Positions 11,123 to 22,299 of a stretch of DNA of 64,000 nucleotides are shown here, in pieces; the first letter of the stretch is position 1, and each line of letters starts with the position of its first letter. The DNA comes from Asterias amurensis (Eukaryota > Echinodermata > Asteroidea > Forcipulatida > Asteriidae). The notes under the pieces were generated by a model that was given only the letters and a program-made list of their open reading frames with translations, did not search any database and had not been told where the DNA came from. The position numbers and the translations under genes are program-made. The stretch spans positions 9,362,494 through 9,426,493 of the forward strand of contig NC_092661.1 in NCBI RefSeq assembly GCF_032118995.1, given 5' to 3'.

Positions 11123-11592
11123 CACGCTAGAGGTAGCCTTTAGTCAAGGCGCACGCGGCCCACCGGATGGCACGCACAGCCCCAAAAATGTAACGCACGA
11201 AAAAAGACTATCACCGCGAGCGGCGAAGCCGCGAAGCGCCTTTACCAACTCGTTTTGGGGGCCTTATGTTTTTTTTTTACATTTGCCAACGATTTTGGTG
11301 GGAGAAAATGTAATGCATAATGCATTAGCGTGGTGAGTTGCTGGACAATAAGAAGCCACAATTACTTGCATGACGTCACTAGAACGTTCGATGCAAATTC
11401 GTTACATTTTCTCCCACCAAAATCGTTGGCAAATGTAAAGAAAAACATAAGGCCCCCAAAACGAGTTGGTTAAGGCGCTTCGCGACTTCGCCGCTCGCGG
11501 TGATAGTCTTTTTTTCGTACGTTACATTTTTGGGGTTGTGCGTGCCATCCGGTGTGCCGCGTGCGCCTTGACTAAAGGCTACGCTAGAGGCC
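11123..11592. repeat. Large foldback element, arms about 190 bp
   Basis: Left arm starts acgctagaggtagcctttag and right arm ends ctaaaggctacgctagagg; both include ccgcgagcggcgaag and gttttgggggccttatg in opposite orientation. Spacer about 80 bp. Unusually GC-rich. Confidence 0.9.
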
Positions 11593-11649
11593 ACTCTCTG
11601 ACGTTATTCACTAGCCTTGAAATGTGACGTCAGATGTTCAGGCTACGCT

Positions 11650-11925
11650 TGCAAACGCAGGGAATTGTGCGCTTACAGCAAGCGCATTTCACGGGTTAGC
11701 AGGGGATTTTGGCTTGTTAACCGTTACTCCACGTTACTTGGCCATCTACGCTTAGGCCTACAAGGCTATATTAGTAAGCGCAGAAATTCGGCACTTGCCT
11801 TGCAGCGGAGCAGTGGTGATCGTGAGCACAGGATTCGGTGGTAATAATTTATTAGAAAAGCCATGAAATTGTGCCATGATTGCAAATTGTGACATTCACC
11901 TTGGCTCAATTTCATGAAGCCTGCA
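11650..11925. repeat. Foldback MITE family D, diverged
   Basis: Retains ggaattgtgcgcttacagca and gccatgaaattgtgcc. Further copies lie at 48867-49090 and 52723-52984, and a 50-bp end at 10628-10680. Confidence 0.6.
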
Positions 11926-12210
11926 AACCTTTTCAGCGCACTGATTCAAGCTCATCCACCCACCATTTAGGACTCCGCTCTAACCCTCAGGATAAATCCT
12001 TGTTGTTTGTTGCGTCTGTTGTGGGACGTCAGATGTATGTCTTCACAGACAATTAAGATCACTTCGTGACGCAAGACGGTATCTAACCTAGAAAAAACAA
12101 AATCACAATCTTGAAAGTTATATTCCGCCGTTCGTTATTGTTCATACTTGCCAATTAAGCAGATGGGACATATATAGCGTCTTCGCCTCGGTATTAAAGG
12201 CGCTTGTCAA

Positions 12211-12555
12211 GAGTGAGCAACTTCAGGATTCAACGATTTAGAAATGAAAGAACGCTCGAATGTTGATGAACAGTCTGCCCGCCCCATGCTCATACAGATT
12301 TGCATATTCATTGCTGTCCAGCGTGAGATACTTCAGGGATCCAACGATTTTAGAAATGAAAGAACACCCCGAACGTAGACGTGCAGTCTGCCCCGCCCAC
12401 TATGCTTATCAAGATTGGCATATCCATTGCCCTCTAGAGCGAGCAACTTCAGGGATCCAACAATAATAATTTAGAAATTATCAAAAGAACACCCCGAACA
12501 TTGACTAACAGTCTGCCCCGCCCATTATGCTAATCAAGATTTGCATATTCATTGC
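12211..12555 (+). repeat. 110-116-bp tandem repeat, three units, with GC-box and octamer-like words
   Basis: Units start near 12211, 12321 and 12437. Each has gagcaacttcaggga, tttagaaatgaaagaacacc, a cag-tctgccccgccca block (Sp1-like) and agatttgcatattcattgc (octamer-like ATTTGCAT); units 2-3 keep atgct-atcaagatt. Ends 63 bp before the candidate exon at 12619. Confidence 0.85.
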
Positions 12556-12618
12556 TTCCCCACAGAATTGAAAAACTACAGAGAAACACCTCGTGACTTT
12601 ACGTGCCGTTCCTTCCAG

Positions 12619-12720
12619 AGCAACGGAGATTTCATCGAGTTGGCGAGTGGCCGGAGTCGAACCATTGGATGCTACGAGTACACGTGCCCTGCCAGTGGTG
12701 TGATGCAGCGAAGACAGTAA
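12619..12720 (+). CDS. Candidate small Cys-containing exon
   Basis: It follows gttccttccag at 12618. One frame reads 33 codons to TAA at 12718 and includes RTIGCYEYTCPASGVMQRRQ, a C-x2-Y-x-C-x3-G pattern seen in single-domain von Willebrand factor C-like secreted proteins. A donor ACA|gtaaga lies at 12717; splicing to 13804 would add Lys-Cys and a stop. This frame needs a phase-0 entry, whereas the exon at 10544 leaves phase 1. The phase-matched frame (QQRRFHRVGEW...) lacks any motif I recognise. An exon may be missing in between. Confidence 0.3.
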   Translation, partial: SNGDFIELASGRSRTIGCYEYTCPASGVMQRRQ

Positions 12721-13281
12721 GAGCTAATTTAAATAATGAATATTCATAATCATGGTTGTATTTGCATACTAAAGGTTTGGGTACTTTTTGTACGACACAA
12801 AACAGAAAGTCCACAGATTTAATTTTAAACTTTATACACGGTTTGAAGATAATGATAATCGAACGTTTCCCTTAAAATATTACTTGCTGAGGGGGTGTAG
12901 TTTTGTAAGGAATTAACGTGTAAAAAAAAAGTCACGAAAATGATGTTCGTCTCAGGAGACGAACATTTTGGCATTTACAACGTATTTACCAGTACTTGGA
13001 GTTTACGCGACTCTCCTTAACACATCGCTCAGTGATATTTGTTGAATCACTTTGTTCGTTCTAAAAAAAAAAACTTGATGACTAATGAAGCTGAAACTTC
13101 TACAGGTAAAATATATTACATACATCTTCATTCACAGTGAGTTGGGATTCATGTCATGGCCAAAACACTTGCCTTTAACGAGGTTTGAAAATGGGATGAA
13201 TGCCATTTTTCAGTTTACCATGTACATTGCACATAATCAATTAAGTTTATAGACATCATGATTTTAGAATCTCCCGTAAAA

Positions 13282-13668
13282 TTAAAGGCAGTGGACACTA
13301 TTGGTTATTGTCAAAGACTAGCCTTCACAGTTGGTGTATCTCAACATATATGCATAAAATAACAAACCTGTGAAAATTTTAGCTTAATCGGTCATCGAAC
13401 TTGCGAGATAATAATGAAAGAAAAATACTCTTGTCACACGAAGTTGTGTGCGTTTAGATGGTTGATTTCGAGACCTCAAGTTCTAAATCTGAGGTCTCGA
13501 AATCAAATTCGTGGAAAATTACTTCTTTCTCGAAAACTATGGCACATCAGAGGGTGCCGTTTCTCACAATGTTTTATACCATCAACCTCTCCCCATTACT
13601 CGTCACCAAGAAAGGTTTTATGCTAATAATTATTTTGAGTAATTACAAATAGTGTCCACTGCCTTTAA
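13282..13668. repeat. MITE family B
   Basis: Full-length copy, reverse relative to the one at 1.6 kb, with both TTAA-bearing ends and the central gagacctcaagttctaaatc palindrome half. Confidence 0.85.
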
Positions 13669-13803
13669 TACTCTATGCTGGTTATCCAATGGTTTCGTTT
13701 GAACGAGTCTTTTTAGATCATTATTTTCACTATGATGTCGTGTATGATATTGATTGTTATTAACGATCCTTGTGATTTATCCTTTCTGCTTCTTCTTCCA
13801 CAG

Positions 13804-13930
13804 AAAATGCTGATTGCACATTGCTGAAGATAAAGATTCCTTTTCGCTCTATGAGCTTTCTCCAACTTATGACATCCCCAAAGTCATTATAAATACGAAT
13901 CATAAATAAACAACGGATCGGAGTAACTTT
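13804..13930 (+). other. Candidate terminal exon with polyadenylation signal
   Basis: It follows a strong pyrimidine-rich acceptor (ctgcttcttcttccacag, ending 13803) and contains AATAAA at 13905-13910. One frame is open for 26 codons (NADCTLLKIKIPFRSMSFLQ and on, then TAA); the frame entered from 12716 stops after Lys-Cys. Taken with the two preceding candidates this would end a four-exon gene of about 12.7 kb. Confidence 0.3.
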
Positions 13931-14000
13931 TAAAATGGGCACGTTTAATCTAAATTTTTGTTTAAGGGACTGTACACCTTTGGGTAGTTGTCAAAGACCA

Positions 14001-14252
14001 GGGCCCAATTTCATGGCTCTGCTTACCGCCGAATTCTGCGCTTACGATCGCGATTCCCCGCTTACGTGCAAGCGCCGAATTTCTGCGCTAGCCCAGTAAG
14101 CGTATAATGCCTAGGAAAGTGAAGTACGCACGCGCAGAAGCCCAAATTCGCCGCTTACCCGTGAAATACGCTTGCCGTAAGCACATAATTCCCTGCTTCC
14201 GTAAGCGCCGATTCTGTGCTTACGGTAAGCAGAGCCATGAAATTGGGCCCAG
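14001..14252. repeat. Foldback MITE family D nested in a B-like element
   Basis: Ends gggcccaatttcatggctct and agagccatgaaattgggccc; the interior carries many gcgcttac-type words. The host element begins ttaaagggactgtacacct (13964) and ends gtgtccagtgccttg at 14558. Confidence 0.8.
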
Positions 14253-14699
14253 GGTACTCCCACTTGGTGTCTCCAAATAATGGCTTTAAGACATCATTTT
14301 TCGAACATTTCGATTTGATTGCATTTTAAAGTTGCAAGAGGAATGAAAACACCCTTGATGTTGCCCACATTGTGTGCTTTCAGAAGCCTAAAATAAGGTA
14401 TTCAGGACTGGTCTTTAACGACTTAAGTGATAATATTTTTTTAAAATAACTATTACTTCAGAGGGAGCCGTTTCGCACAGTGATTTACATTCAACATCTC
14501 TGTACGTTTTTATGCTGACAACTATCTTGACTAATTACCAATGGTGTCCAGTGCCTTGTTTTTGTTTTGTTTTAATGCATCGTTTTGATTTAACCGGATT
14601 TCAATTTGCGTTTGCATCGTTGTGCTAAAAGAAAAAGTGACTGTAGACTCTCCACGCGTTTGGTAAAAGCAATGTATGTGTTTCGAAATAAAGATTATT

Positions 14700-15095
14700 T
14701 AAAAAGGTGCACATTGCCTTGGATCGGGCGAGTTGGTATATGAAAAGCGTTAATTTGCAACCATTGTTAAGAAATGCAAAATTGTTAGAAAGATATTTTA
14801 CAAGTAGAATAATATAGAGGTCCACATACACATTGTATGCATTGAAATTTGCACAGTTGTACATAAAAGGAAACACGGCACTCTGATTTGTGGAATCAAA
14901 TTTGTCTGAATAAACAAAAATGGCCGACCGTGTTATCGCAACTTTAAAGGAAAACCACGCAGTTTCGAGGCATATATTGTGCGGATCATTATATTCTTCT
15001 TTTAAAACATCTTTCTTAAAATTTTTCATTAAAACACGATTACAAACGCTTTTCATGTACCAACTCGCCACGATCCAGGCAACGTGTCCCTTACC
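14700..15095. repeat. Foldback MITE family A, diverged
   Basis: Same ends (gtgcacattgccttggatcg and gatccaggcaacgtgtccc) and arms as the other copies, with many substitutions; the open frames within it are by-products. Confidence 0.7.
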
Positions 15096-15888
15096 TTTTA
15101 ATGGTAACATACAGAGGCGTTAGAATGACACGAGCGAGTGGGAGAAAATAGATTTATGATTTATATCTACGATCTAGTACAAGTCCTAATTATGACTTGG
15201 GCCCTACGCCTACTCATAATTCAACTGCTCATGACTATAACATGCCTAAGATTGCGGCAATGTGTGTGGGTTTCATGAAACTGCTGTTGCACTATCCTGA
15301 AACGGAGTTTATTGATCAAACTTCGAAGTATGTTTGGCGAAAAGAATCATTCATTTTCTAAGTAAAATATTGATTATGTTGATTATCGTTTATTTTCTTA
15401 AATATTTATAAGCATTTTTTTCATTTTAAATGATCCTTTCATCATTACGAATGTTGAAGTCTAATTAATTTTTAGCACCGAGCCGACGAATTATGACTTA
15501 TTATACTTGTATGATGTCTCATACATTGTATACAAAATATGTCATTAATATTGTTTGATAGGTACATAATAATTATATACATGGTTATAATTATGGGATT
15601 TGAAGCATCACATGGCGAGGTATCAATATAATATACTAGGTTTGCGGTAACACCATGTGAGCCAACCAACTACAGGTCTCCTTTCAGGATAACCAATCTG
15701 AAACCCTGATAAATAGACCTTTATCATGGTGCAGCCATCTTGAATTGTTCCCGTTGACATCACAATGTAGCCGAACCGAGGCAGGAAGAACAAAAAAGTC
15801 TGGTTCCATTTGCAATTATAAGCATACGTTATTGTTATTCGAAACAAGTAACATGATCAAGATGGAGACGGCATGATAAAAGTCATAG

Positions 15889-16040
15889 GGTGCGTTCGTT
15901 TAGCTCCCCTGGGTCGACCCCGGTGCGTGGCGGTTTTTTTTTACCAGGACGAACGTGGGTAATTATCTGCACACACTCGTCCTGGGAAAAAAAAACGCCA
16001 CACACCGGGGTCGACCCAGGGAAGCTAAACGAACGCACCC
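15889..16040. repeat. Short foldback MITE related to the 5.7-kb element
   Basis: A perfect terminal inverted repeat, gggtgcgttcgtttagct and agctaaacgaacgcaccc, with an inner ccaggacgaa / ctcgtcctgg hairpin. About 150 bp. Confidence 0.85.
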
Positions 16041-16145
16041 ACTATAAGCCCACTTCTCTCACATTTCTTCAGTCTCCAATGACTAGCAATGACTAATAAA
16101 GAACTGACTCCGCGGCAATGAAGTTACTATCCTCTATAATCTAAA

Positions 16146-16450
16146 GTAAGATAAGATAAGATAAGATAAGAACTTTATTATCCCACACTGGGGAAATTAA
16201 AACTGGCCATGATTCAAACAGTACAGACAAAAACGCGTAAAATTATTTAACAACAAACAGAAGTAGTCCCACCGATTTTTCTTCCTCTGCCCAGTTAGTA
16301 GTTAAACAGCAGGACAGTTCTCTTTAGAACTGAGAAGCCTCTCGAAATCTGAAATGTACTCATGGTATAATATAATAGTAAGAAGAAAAAGAACAAAAGA
16401 AATTTTGGCAAGTAGACACACACACATGGTGTTACCACAAAACCAAATGA
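16146..16450 (-). mobile_element. Probable LINE 3' UTR with (TATCT)n tail
   Basis: On the minus strand, tttccccagtgtgggataat then aaagttctta leads into a (tatct)n tail (16146-16170 on the plus strand as aagat repeats). Such a pentamer tail after an AATAAAG-like end is typical of non-LTR retrotransposons. No coding part is visible. Confidence 0.5.
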
Positions 16451-17196
16451 TCATGAGTCGTAGTTTTAACTTATCAATGTTGTGATTTTCTTGCTATTCT
16501 CAACATCACAATAACGCTTCGGTAAGATCTCATTATATAATATAAATTAAAAAATTATATGATAAGATGAAGTGTCACAATGAAAAGGTGTACATTTTTA
16601 TTATTTTATTCTATTGAAACTTTTTGTTTATGTTATTTTTAGTGATGATCAGAGTTTACGTTAAATCGGCTTCTGTAAAGGAATTCACAGTGCTCAATAC
16701 ATTTCTGTGTAGCTTACTACAATACAGTCAGAATAAGAGCTAATCAAACTTTGGCATATCTCTCTTATGCAAAGATGATTAGCTCTTATTTTGAAGTTAT
16801 TGTATATATTATAAAAAATAAAAATTTGTGAATAAAACGTTTACACTCACATTTTATTAGAGAAAATGGAAATCAGCTGGACTTCAGTTTTCCAACAAAA
16901 ATGACCTAAAACGGTTTCAATACAAAGATTACAAATGACACAAGGTTTCGACCCTACAACGGATTCTTTGTCGAGGCCTCACGCGTACTTTATATCTCGA
17001 CAGAATTCTCACGATTTTTTTCAAGAACGTGTTGGCCAAGTACTTTTTGCTCACTGGGGCGTGAGATCGACTTTGAAGACTTCCCCCTTCTAGTAGCCTT
17101 GTCCCAAGGCTCTTTACGCTACCACCCCGCTTTGAAACCACATAGTAGCATGATTCACACGTTCACGGTAGTGCATGCAGTAATTGATACAGTATA

Positions 17197-17350
17197 CCGT
17201 GGGGTCGAAGCAGGGTTTTTCAACCTCGTACAACAAAGCTGTTCCTGCTTTTCAAACTTCTGACGCCACACTCCGAGGGTCCTTGCGGATAAAGATCATT
17301 TTCGGCTTCACCTGTGTACGAGGTTGAACCATTATTCGACCCCACGGTCC
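17197..17350. repeat. Foldback MITE
   Basis: Ends taccgtggggtcgaa and ttcgaccccacggtcc with inner caacctcgtac / gtacgaggttg. Confidence 0.7.
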
Positions 17351-17989
17351 TTTGGTGATGACTCTCTGTTTAGTTTTTGGGGTAGGCCTACTTTTATCTG
17401 GACCCACCATGCGGCTTTAAAATCCTCCTCCTCCATCCAGCCCATTAAAACTCCTGTAAGGAATTTTGTTCGCCAGAGAAGTAAATCACTCCTACCAGCC
17501 ACACAACCAAGGATCGAGAAGTGGGCGGTGTCACATAACCACGGGAGGTGGCTCCAAACAACAAAATATAAGAAAGACGAACAAGCCATGCACTCATGAA
17601 ATAAATGAACAGTGAAAGAAATACTTCTAATTTACTATAAACATCAATATTTAATTATGAAATTCCTCATCGAACTCTATCAATCAAAATGTATGTCCAA
17701 TATTCTTTGGCTCTAATTACAATTCCTTGATTCAAATAAAATCTCCTCCAAAATTAAACCAAAATAATGTATCTATCCTTACTTCACCTAATTGAAACTT
17801 CAAATCTCAAAACGTTCTGAACTTCACTTCAACTTACTATCTTCAATGAAAATCAATAAAGAAAAACTATACTCTGTTCTCAAACTCCACAAACTTCTTC
17901 AAATGTCAATATAATAACTTGGGCTAGTAGAAACCCTCCACTGCACTTCAAATCTAAATTACGTCTTAGAAAAACTTCTTATCCCAACT

Positions 17990-18172
17990 TCTGCTCACAA
18001 CTGGAGTGTAAAACAACTCCCTTAATCTCAAATAACAATTATTTCTCTCCAACTTCTTTTCACAACTGGAGAATAAAACAACTCCCTTAATCTCAAATAG
18101 CAAAGTTTCTTCCCAACTTCTTTTTCACAACTGGAGAATAAAACAACTCCCTTAATCTCAAAATCAAAAATG
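17990..18172 (+). repeat. Tandem repeat of about 62 bp, three units
   Basis: Repeated block: cccaacttctttt, cacaactggagaataaaaca, actcccttaatctcaaat. It is surrounded by AT-rich DNA with similar words (17600-18400) and no gene signal. Confidence 0.85.
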
Positions 18173-18773
18173 TCTTCACCAAAATTTATGGCTGTGGAAG
18201 AAGAAAATTATTCTCCCAAATGTTAAATGTATAATGTCAGCAAAAACAAAATTGCAATCCAACCTGGCTTTTACTGACTATATCTACAAAAAGTGTCTTT
18301 ACTCTCATGGAAGACAAAAATTACTTAATAAATTGCGCCCATCTTCCGATGATAAATATATATAAATAAGCATAGAGTTTTTAAATACAGAACCAGTGTT
18401 CCAAAATTAGCGGGCTAGCTGTTCTTTCGACGGAATCCGTTCAGAGGATAAAAAGCTTGAAGCTATACCCAGTCTTCATTCTTGACGAAATTCCACAGTT
18501 CAAATGGTTAGCTCAATCATGGTTCATCCAGTGTAGGGTGGATAGGAAAATGGAGTATCCAGATTAATGTCTGTCGCAAACTGTTTAACCCGGAACCAGT
18601 GCCATGGTTAGGAGTTCCCTTTAAAACTTAAACGGTGTCTGCTTGTTATAGATTTCTGTTGAAACAGCAAAATCTTCAACTTGTCGCAATGATACAATTC
18701 ATCAAAAAAGATTCTGCATGAAGGTCCTGCAGTATGTCTGACCTCCCTGATAGCAGATCTTGGAATGACCATC

Positions 18774-19886
18774 CACTATACTATACTATGCTACAAAGGC
18801 ATTTATAAAGCGCTCTTACAAAAAATGTATCACAGTGCTTTACACAGAAAGAAAGAAAAACCAAGATAAACATACAACAAAATTAAGAGTCATATAAATA
18901 GGTTTTGAGAGCTTTTTTGAAGGCTGCTAATGAAGATGAATGGCGTATATTGTAGGGTAGTCGGTTCCACAAAGTAGGCCCTGCAGCAGAGAAACCCCGG
19001 TCACCAGATGAAGTGCGAGAATGGGGGATGATCAGAACTCTGTTATCTTTGGCAGATCGCAGTCCTTCTCTAGTTGGAACATACGGATTAATGAGTTCTT
19101 TGAGATATAGCGGAGCATCTGTGTCGGTGATACATTTAAAAACAATTGTGAGAAGTTTGAACTGGATGCGTTTTGAAATACAGAGCCAATGAAGTTCACG
19201 GATAAGTGGAGAGACGTGGTCATATTTCTTGGCCTGGAAAATGAGCTTTGCAGCCCGGTTTTGTAGACGTTGAAGCCGTTTAGTGTCTGTGGAGGAGAGA
19301 CCCGCAAGCAGAGAGTTGGCGTAGTCGATCCTTGATGTGACAATTGCTCTTACTGCGTCCTGGCAGGCAGATTGAGTGAGGAAAGATCTTATGCGAGACA
19401 AATTGCGAAGGTGAACATTGACAGCACTGGATATAGAAGAAACCTGGTTTGACATGCGCATTGATTGGTCGAATACAACACCGAGGTTCTTAGTTGTTGA
19501 AGCCGGAAGAATTACTTCAGAGCCAACCTTAAGTGTCACAGAAGATAGTAAGTCCGTGAAACAGGGACTCGCAGCAATGAAGAACTCTGTTTTAGTTTCA
19601 TTTAACTGAAGCATGTTATTTGCCATCCACTTCTTTATGCTCAGAATACAGTTGGAAAGGGAAGACAGGGCATCATTAACTTCACATTGATTACGAGGGT
19701 CAAACGAAATGTACAATTGCGTGTCATCTGCATAAAAGTGAAACATAACATTTTTGTAGCACTTGATTATATTTGCAACAGGATAAGTGTACAAAGAAAA
19801 GGATTGGGGGCCAATTACAGAGCCTTGTGGCAAACCAAAGTTGACAGATTGTGGATCAGACAAAGCACCAGCAACCACACCCTAAA
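18774..19886 (-). mobile_element. 5'-truncated CR1/L2-like non-LTR retrotransposon (3' end of ORF2)
   Basis: An open frame of 331 codons (19878 down to 18883) carries the reverse transcriptase core: [17 protein letters not shown] and the catalytic YADD at about residue 50, then the thumb and the C-terminal block [31 protein letters not shown] and [13 protein letters not shown] that close CR1-type ORF2 proteins. About 110 bp of 3' UTR follows, ending in a (tatag)n tail at 18774-18789. Endonuclease and 5' half are missing. A MITE lies immediately beyond at 19906. The intact frame suggests a fairly young insertion. Confidence 0.9.
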
Positions 19887-19905
19887 CTAAGGCTGCAAGG
19901 AATTC

Positions 19906-20295
19906 TTAAAGGAACACGTTGCCTTGGATCGGACGAGTTGGTCTTTACAAAGCGTTTGTAACCCGTTTTTTATAGAATGCATACGGTCTGAAAGATGTTG
20001 TAAAACTAGAATATAATTATCCACACACATTTGCCTCGAAATTGCATGTTTTTCCTTTTACTTCACGAACTAACACGGTCGGCCATTTATGGGAGTCAAA
20101 TGTTTGACTCCCATAAATGGCCGATGGTGTTTGTCGACGAATAAAAGGAAAACCACGCAATTTCGAGTGATACTTGTGTGGATCATTATATTCTACTTTT
20201 AAAATATCTTTCTAATCACTTGCATTTTATAACAAACGGTTACAAACGCTTTTGAAAGACCAACTCGTCCGATCCAAGGCAACGTTTCCTTTAAA
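19906..20295. repeat. Foldback MITE family A, full length
   Basis: Both ends and the central tgggagtcaaatgtttgac palindrome are present. It abuts the 5' truncation point of the LINE at 18.8-19.9 kb. Confidence 0.85.
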
Positions 20296-20689
20296 CTCAC
20301 CCAACCATGGCACCCACTCTACAGAACAATAGTCACCTCTCAATGCACACACATACACCCTACATCAGCCCACTCATGTCTTCCCAAATAAGGACTTGTT
20401 CACTCAACCGTAGTTCACTGACTGCATCACAGAACTAAATGAATATTCATTGGATCTCTAAACTCTTGACCAATAAAATAAATGAGGGAAATATAAAAAA
20501 TACACATGGGTTATTTACAGTACTAGATCACTTGTGACAGGCGGTTGTTGCGTTAACAAGGGAGATTCAAATGCATCGGGCTGAGGAGGAGGAGGATTCA
20601 AAAGAGGGCGCTATCAGAAGAAGTTTGTGCACATTTATTTTCGCCATTGGGGGGTGGGGGTGGGGACTGAATTTGGGGGTGGGGGTGAG

Positions 20690-20832
20690 GACATTATTGC
20701 ATATGTAATAATGTCTGCCGGACGGTTTTGCATATGCAATCGAGTCCTCCCGGACGTTGGTGCATAATGAAATTGTGTCCGCCCGACACATTTGCATATG
20801 CGCAGTTGTGTCCGCCCCGTGCAAAACCGCCG
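20690..20832 (+). repeat. About 32-bp dyad repeats with TTGCATATGCAA cores
   Basis: Four units in tandem, each starting ggac or gaca, with a (t)ttgcatatgcaa-like palindrome in the centre and gtcc/tgtccgcc at the end. Each unit is therefore itself a palindrome. A second cluster lies at 21018-21112. Confidence 0.75.
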
Positions 20833-21017
20833 TTGCAGTAAAATAATGCCCTTGATCGACGGAACACGTTCGCCATTTTTTTACAAGCTAAAGTAAGTGT
20901 CATGAACGACATGGGAATGGGTATTCGCTGCAATCATCGTGAATATCCATGCTGCATACACGAACATTCAGTGCATGCACGCTCGCTTACGCGCGCACAA
21001 GAGTCAGTACATGTCCT

Positions 21018-21112
21018 ACGGACGGTTTTTGCATAGCCCCGGACACGATTGCATATGCAAAAGTGTCCGGAGCGGACAGTATTGCATGGCGGACACAATT
21101 GCATCTGACATG
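21018..21112 (+). repeat. Second cluster of GGAC...TTGCAT dyad repeats
   Basis: Units ggacggtttttgcatag, ggacacgattgcatatgcaa, ggacagtattgcatggc and ggacacaattgcatctgac follow one another. Same family as 20690-20832, 190 bp away. Confidence 0.7.
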
Positions 21113-21116
21113 GCAA

Positions 21117-21590
21117 TAAAACGGTCTTAGCCAGCGGTCTAAGACCAGTCAGTTATATAGCCGGCTATCTGCCTTAGACGGTCTTAGCTTGTCAGTCATT
21201 GTAAGACTGTTGCAGTAAGCCGGTCTTAGATAAGTCGGCGAAAAGTAATGCAATACGAACAAATGTCCCATAATACTTAGCACATCTGCAGCACTGGCGT
21301 TGCGGCATTGTTCTTATTGCTTAGGTTAAAATCATAGGATATCCAATCATTTTCACTCTTGGGAACATATTTCAATACAATGTATCATCATCATAATGCC
21401 TCTCATGGGTGTAATATATCTCTAAATATTCGGTCTCGTCGTAGAGCTCGTCACATCAAATCGTCTACAACTAACAAATGCAGCGCCATTTTTAAAAAAC
21501 AAACTAGGACCGATTGTAGCCAGCTCAGAGCAGGCTTAAGATTTAAGACCGGCTATAATTATAGGCCGCGCTATTGCAATCGGTCTATAT
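21117..21590. repeat. Inverted element with cggtctta words
   Basis: Left part has cggtcttagccagcggtcta and tagccggctat; right part (21508-21590) has ccgattgtagccagctcaga and aagaccggctat in the opposite sense. The middle is unique. Confidence 0.5.
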
Positions 21591-21591
21591 T

Positions 21592-21800
21592 AAAGGGACA
21601 CACCGGCCGAATTGGGCTATTTGGGCTACAAAATAGACTAAGATATGACTTCAACGGTCTTCCAGGAATGAAGAAGAACAGTCCTTAAAAAAAATCATCA
21701 AATTTAGCCGTTTTTGAGCATTTTAAGACAAAAACGCAGGTCGCGTGATTGTTCTAACCAAAAAGTGGTACAAACAATCACGTGACCTTCCGGGCTAGTT
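21592..21800. repeat. Dispersed element starting ttaaagggacacacc, with a hairpin
   Basis: The start has the TTAA-AGG form of the local MITEs. A strong hairpin, gtcgcgtgattgttc / aacaatcacgtgac, lies at 21738-21785. No matching right end was found. Confidence 0.5.
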
Positions 21801-22299
21801 TTACTTTCAGCCGTCTAAAAGTAACTTTTACTTAACCAAATTTAAATCTTTTTTTTACAAAATTATTTACGAATAATTGACGAAAAAGATCATGTATTCA
21901 AATTATCGCTACAAAATGTAAATAATGGTGAAAAATCTAACGTAAGAATAAGATTCACATTCAAAGAGTCCGTGTAACGGAAGCTTGTTATATGGCCGCT
22001 TTGGTTTTTTAAAATCATTTTTTGCTAAATACGTGACATTTTGATGATTTTATTTTTACAGCAACCATCTATAAAAACATTATTCATGATTCTACACCCC
22101 TATTGCATTTCACTCGAAAAAATTTTCATACTTCAAACTATCGATCGTCATGTTTTCCCCACATTTCTATTCTCAATTTACACTCTTCAACTGACAGACT
22201 CAAACCCGATCAAGTGCACATTAATTTACCCGTTTGAAGGAATTGCGCCGCCATTGTTGGGCCGCGTGTTTATGCACGCAGCATAGCGCAATGTCCTAT

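Larger units (their letters stand above)
15096..18773. other. No gene seen; AT-rich DNA with MITEs and a LINE tail
   Basis: Besides the listed elements the sequence is AT-rich unique DNA. An inverted pair at 16733-16790 (gaataagagctaatcaaact / agatgattagctcttatttt) is another small foldback. Confidence 0.5.

Noticed and set aside
13760-13942. 60-codon minus-strand frame near the candidate terminal exon
   Set aside because: It has no motif or start context, and the plus strand has a strong acceptor and an AATAAA here.
20690-21112. CRISPR-like array
   Set aside because: The repeats are dyads with variable internal parts and no unique spacers, in an animal genome; not a CRISPR locus.
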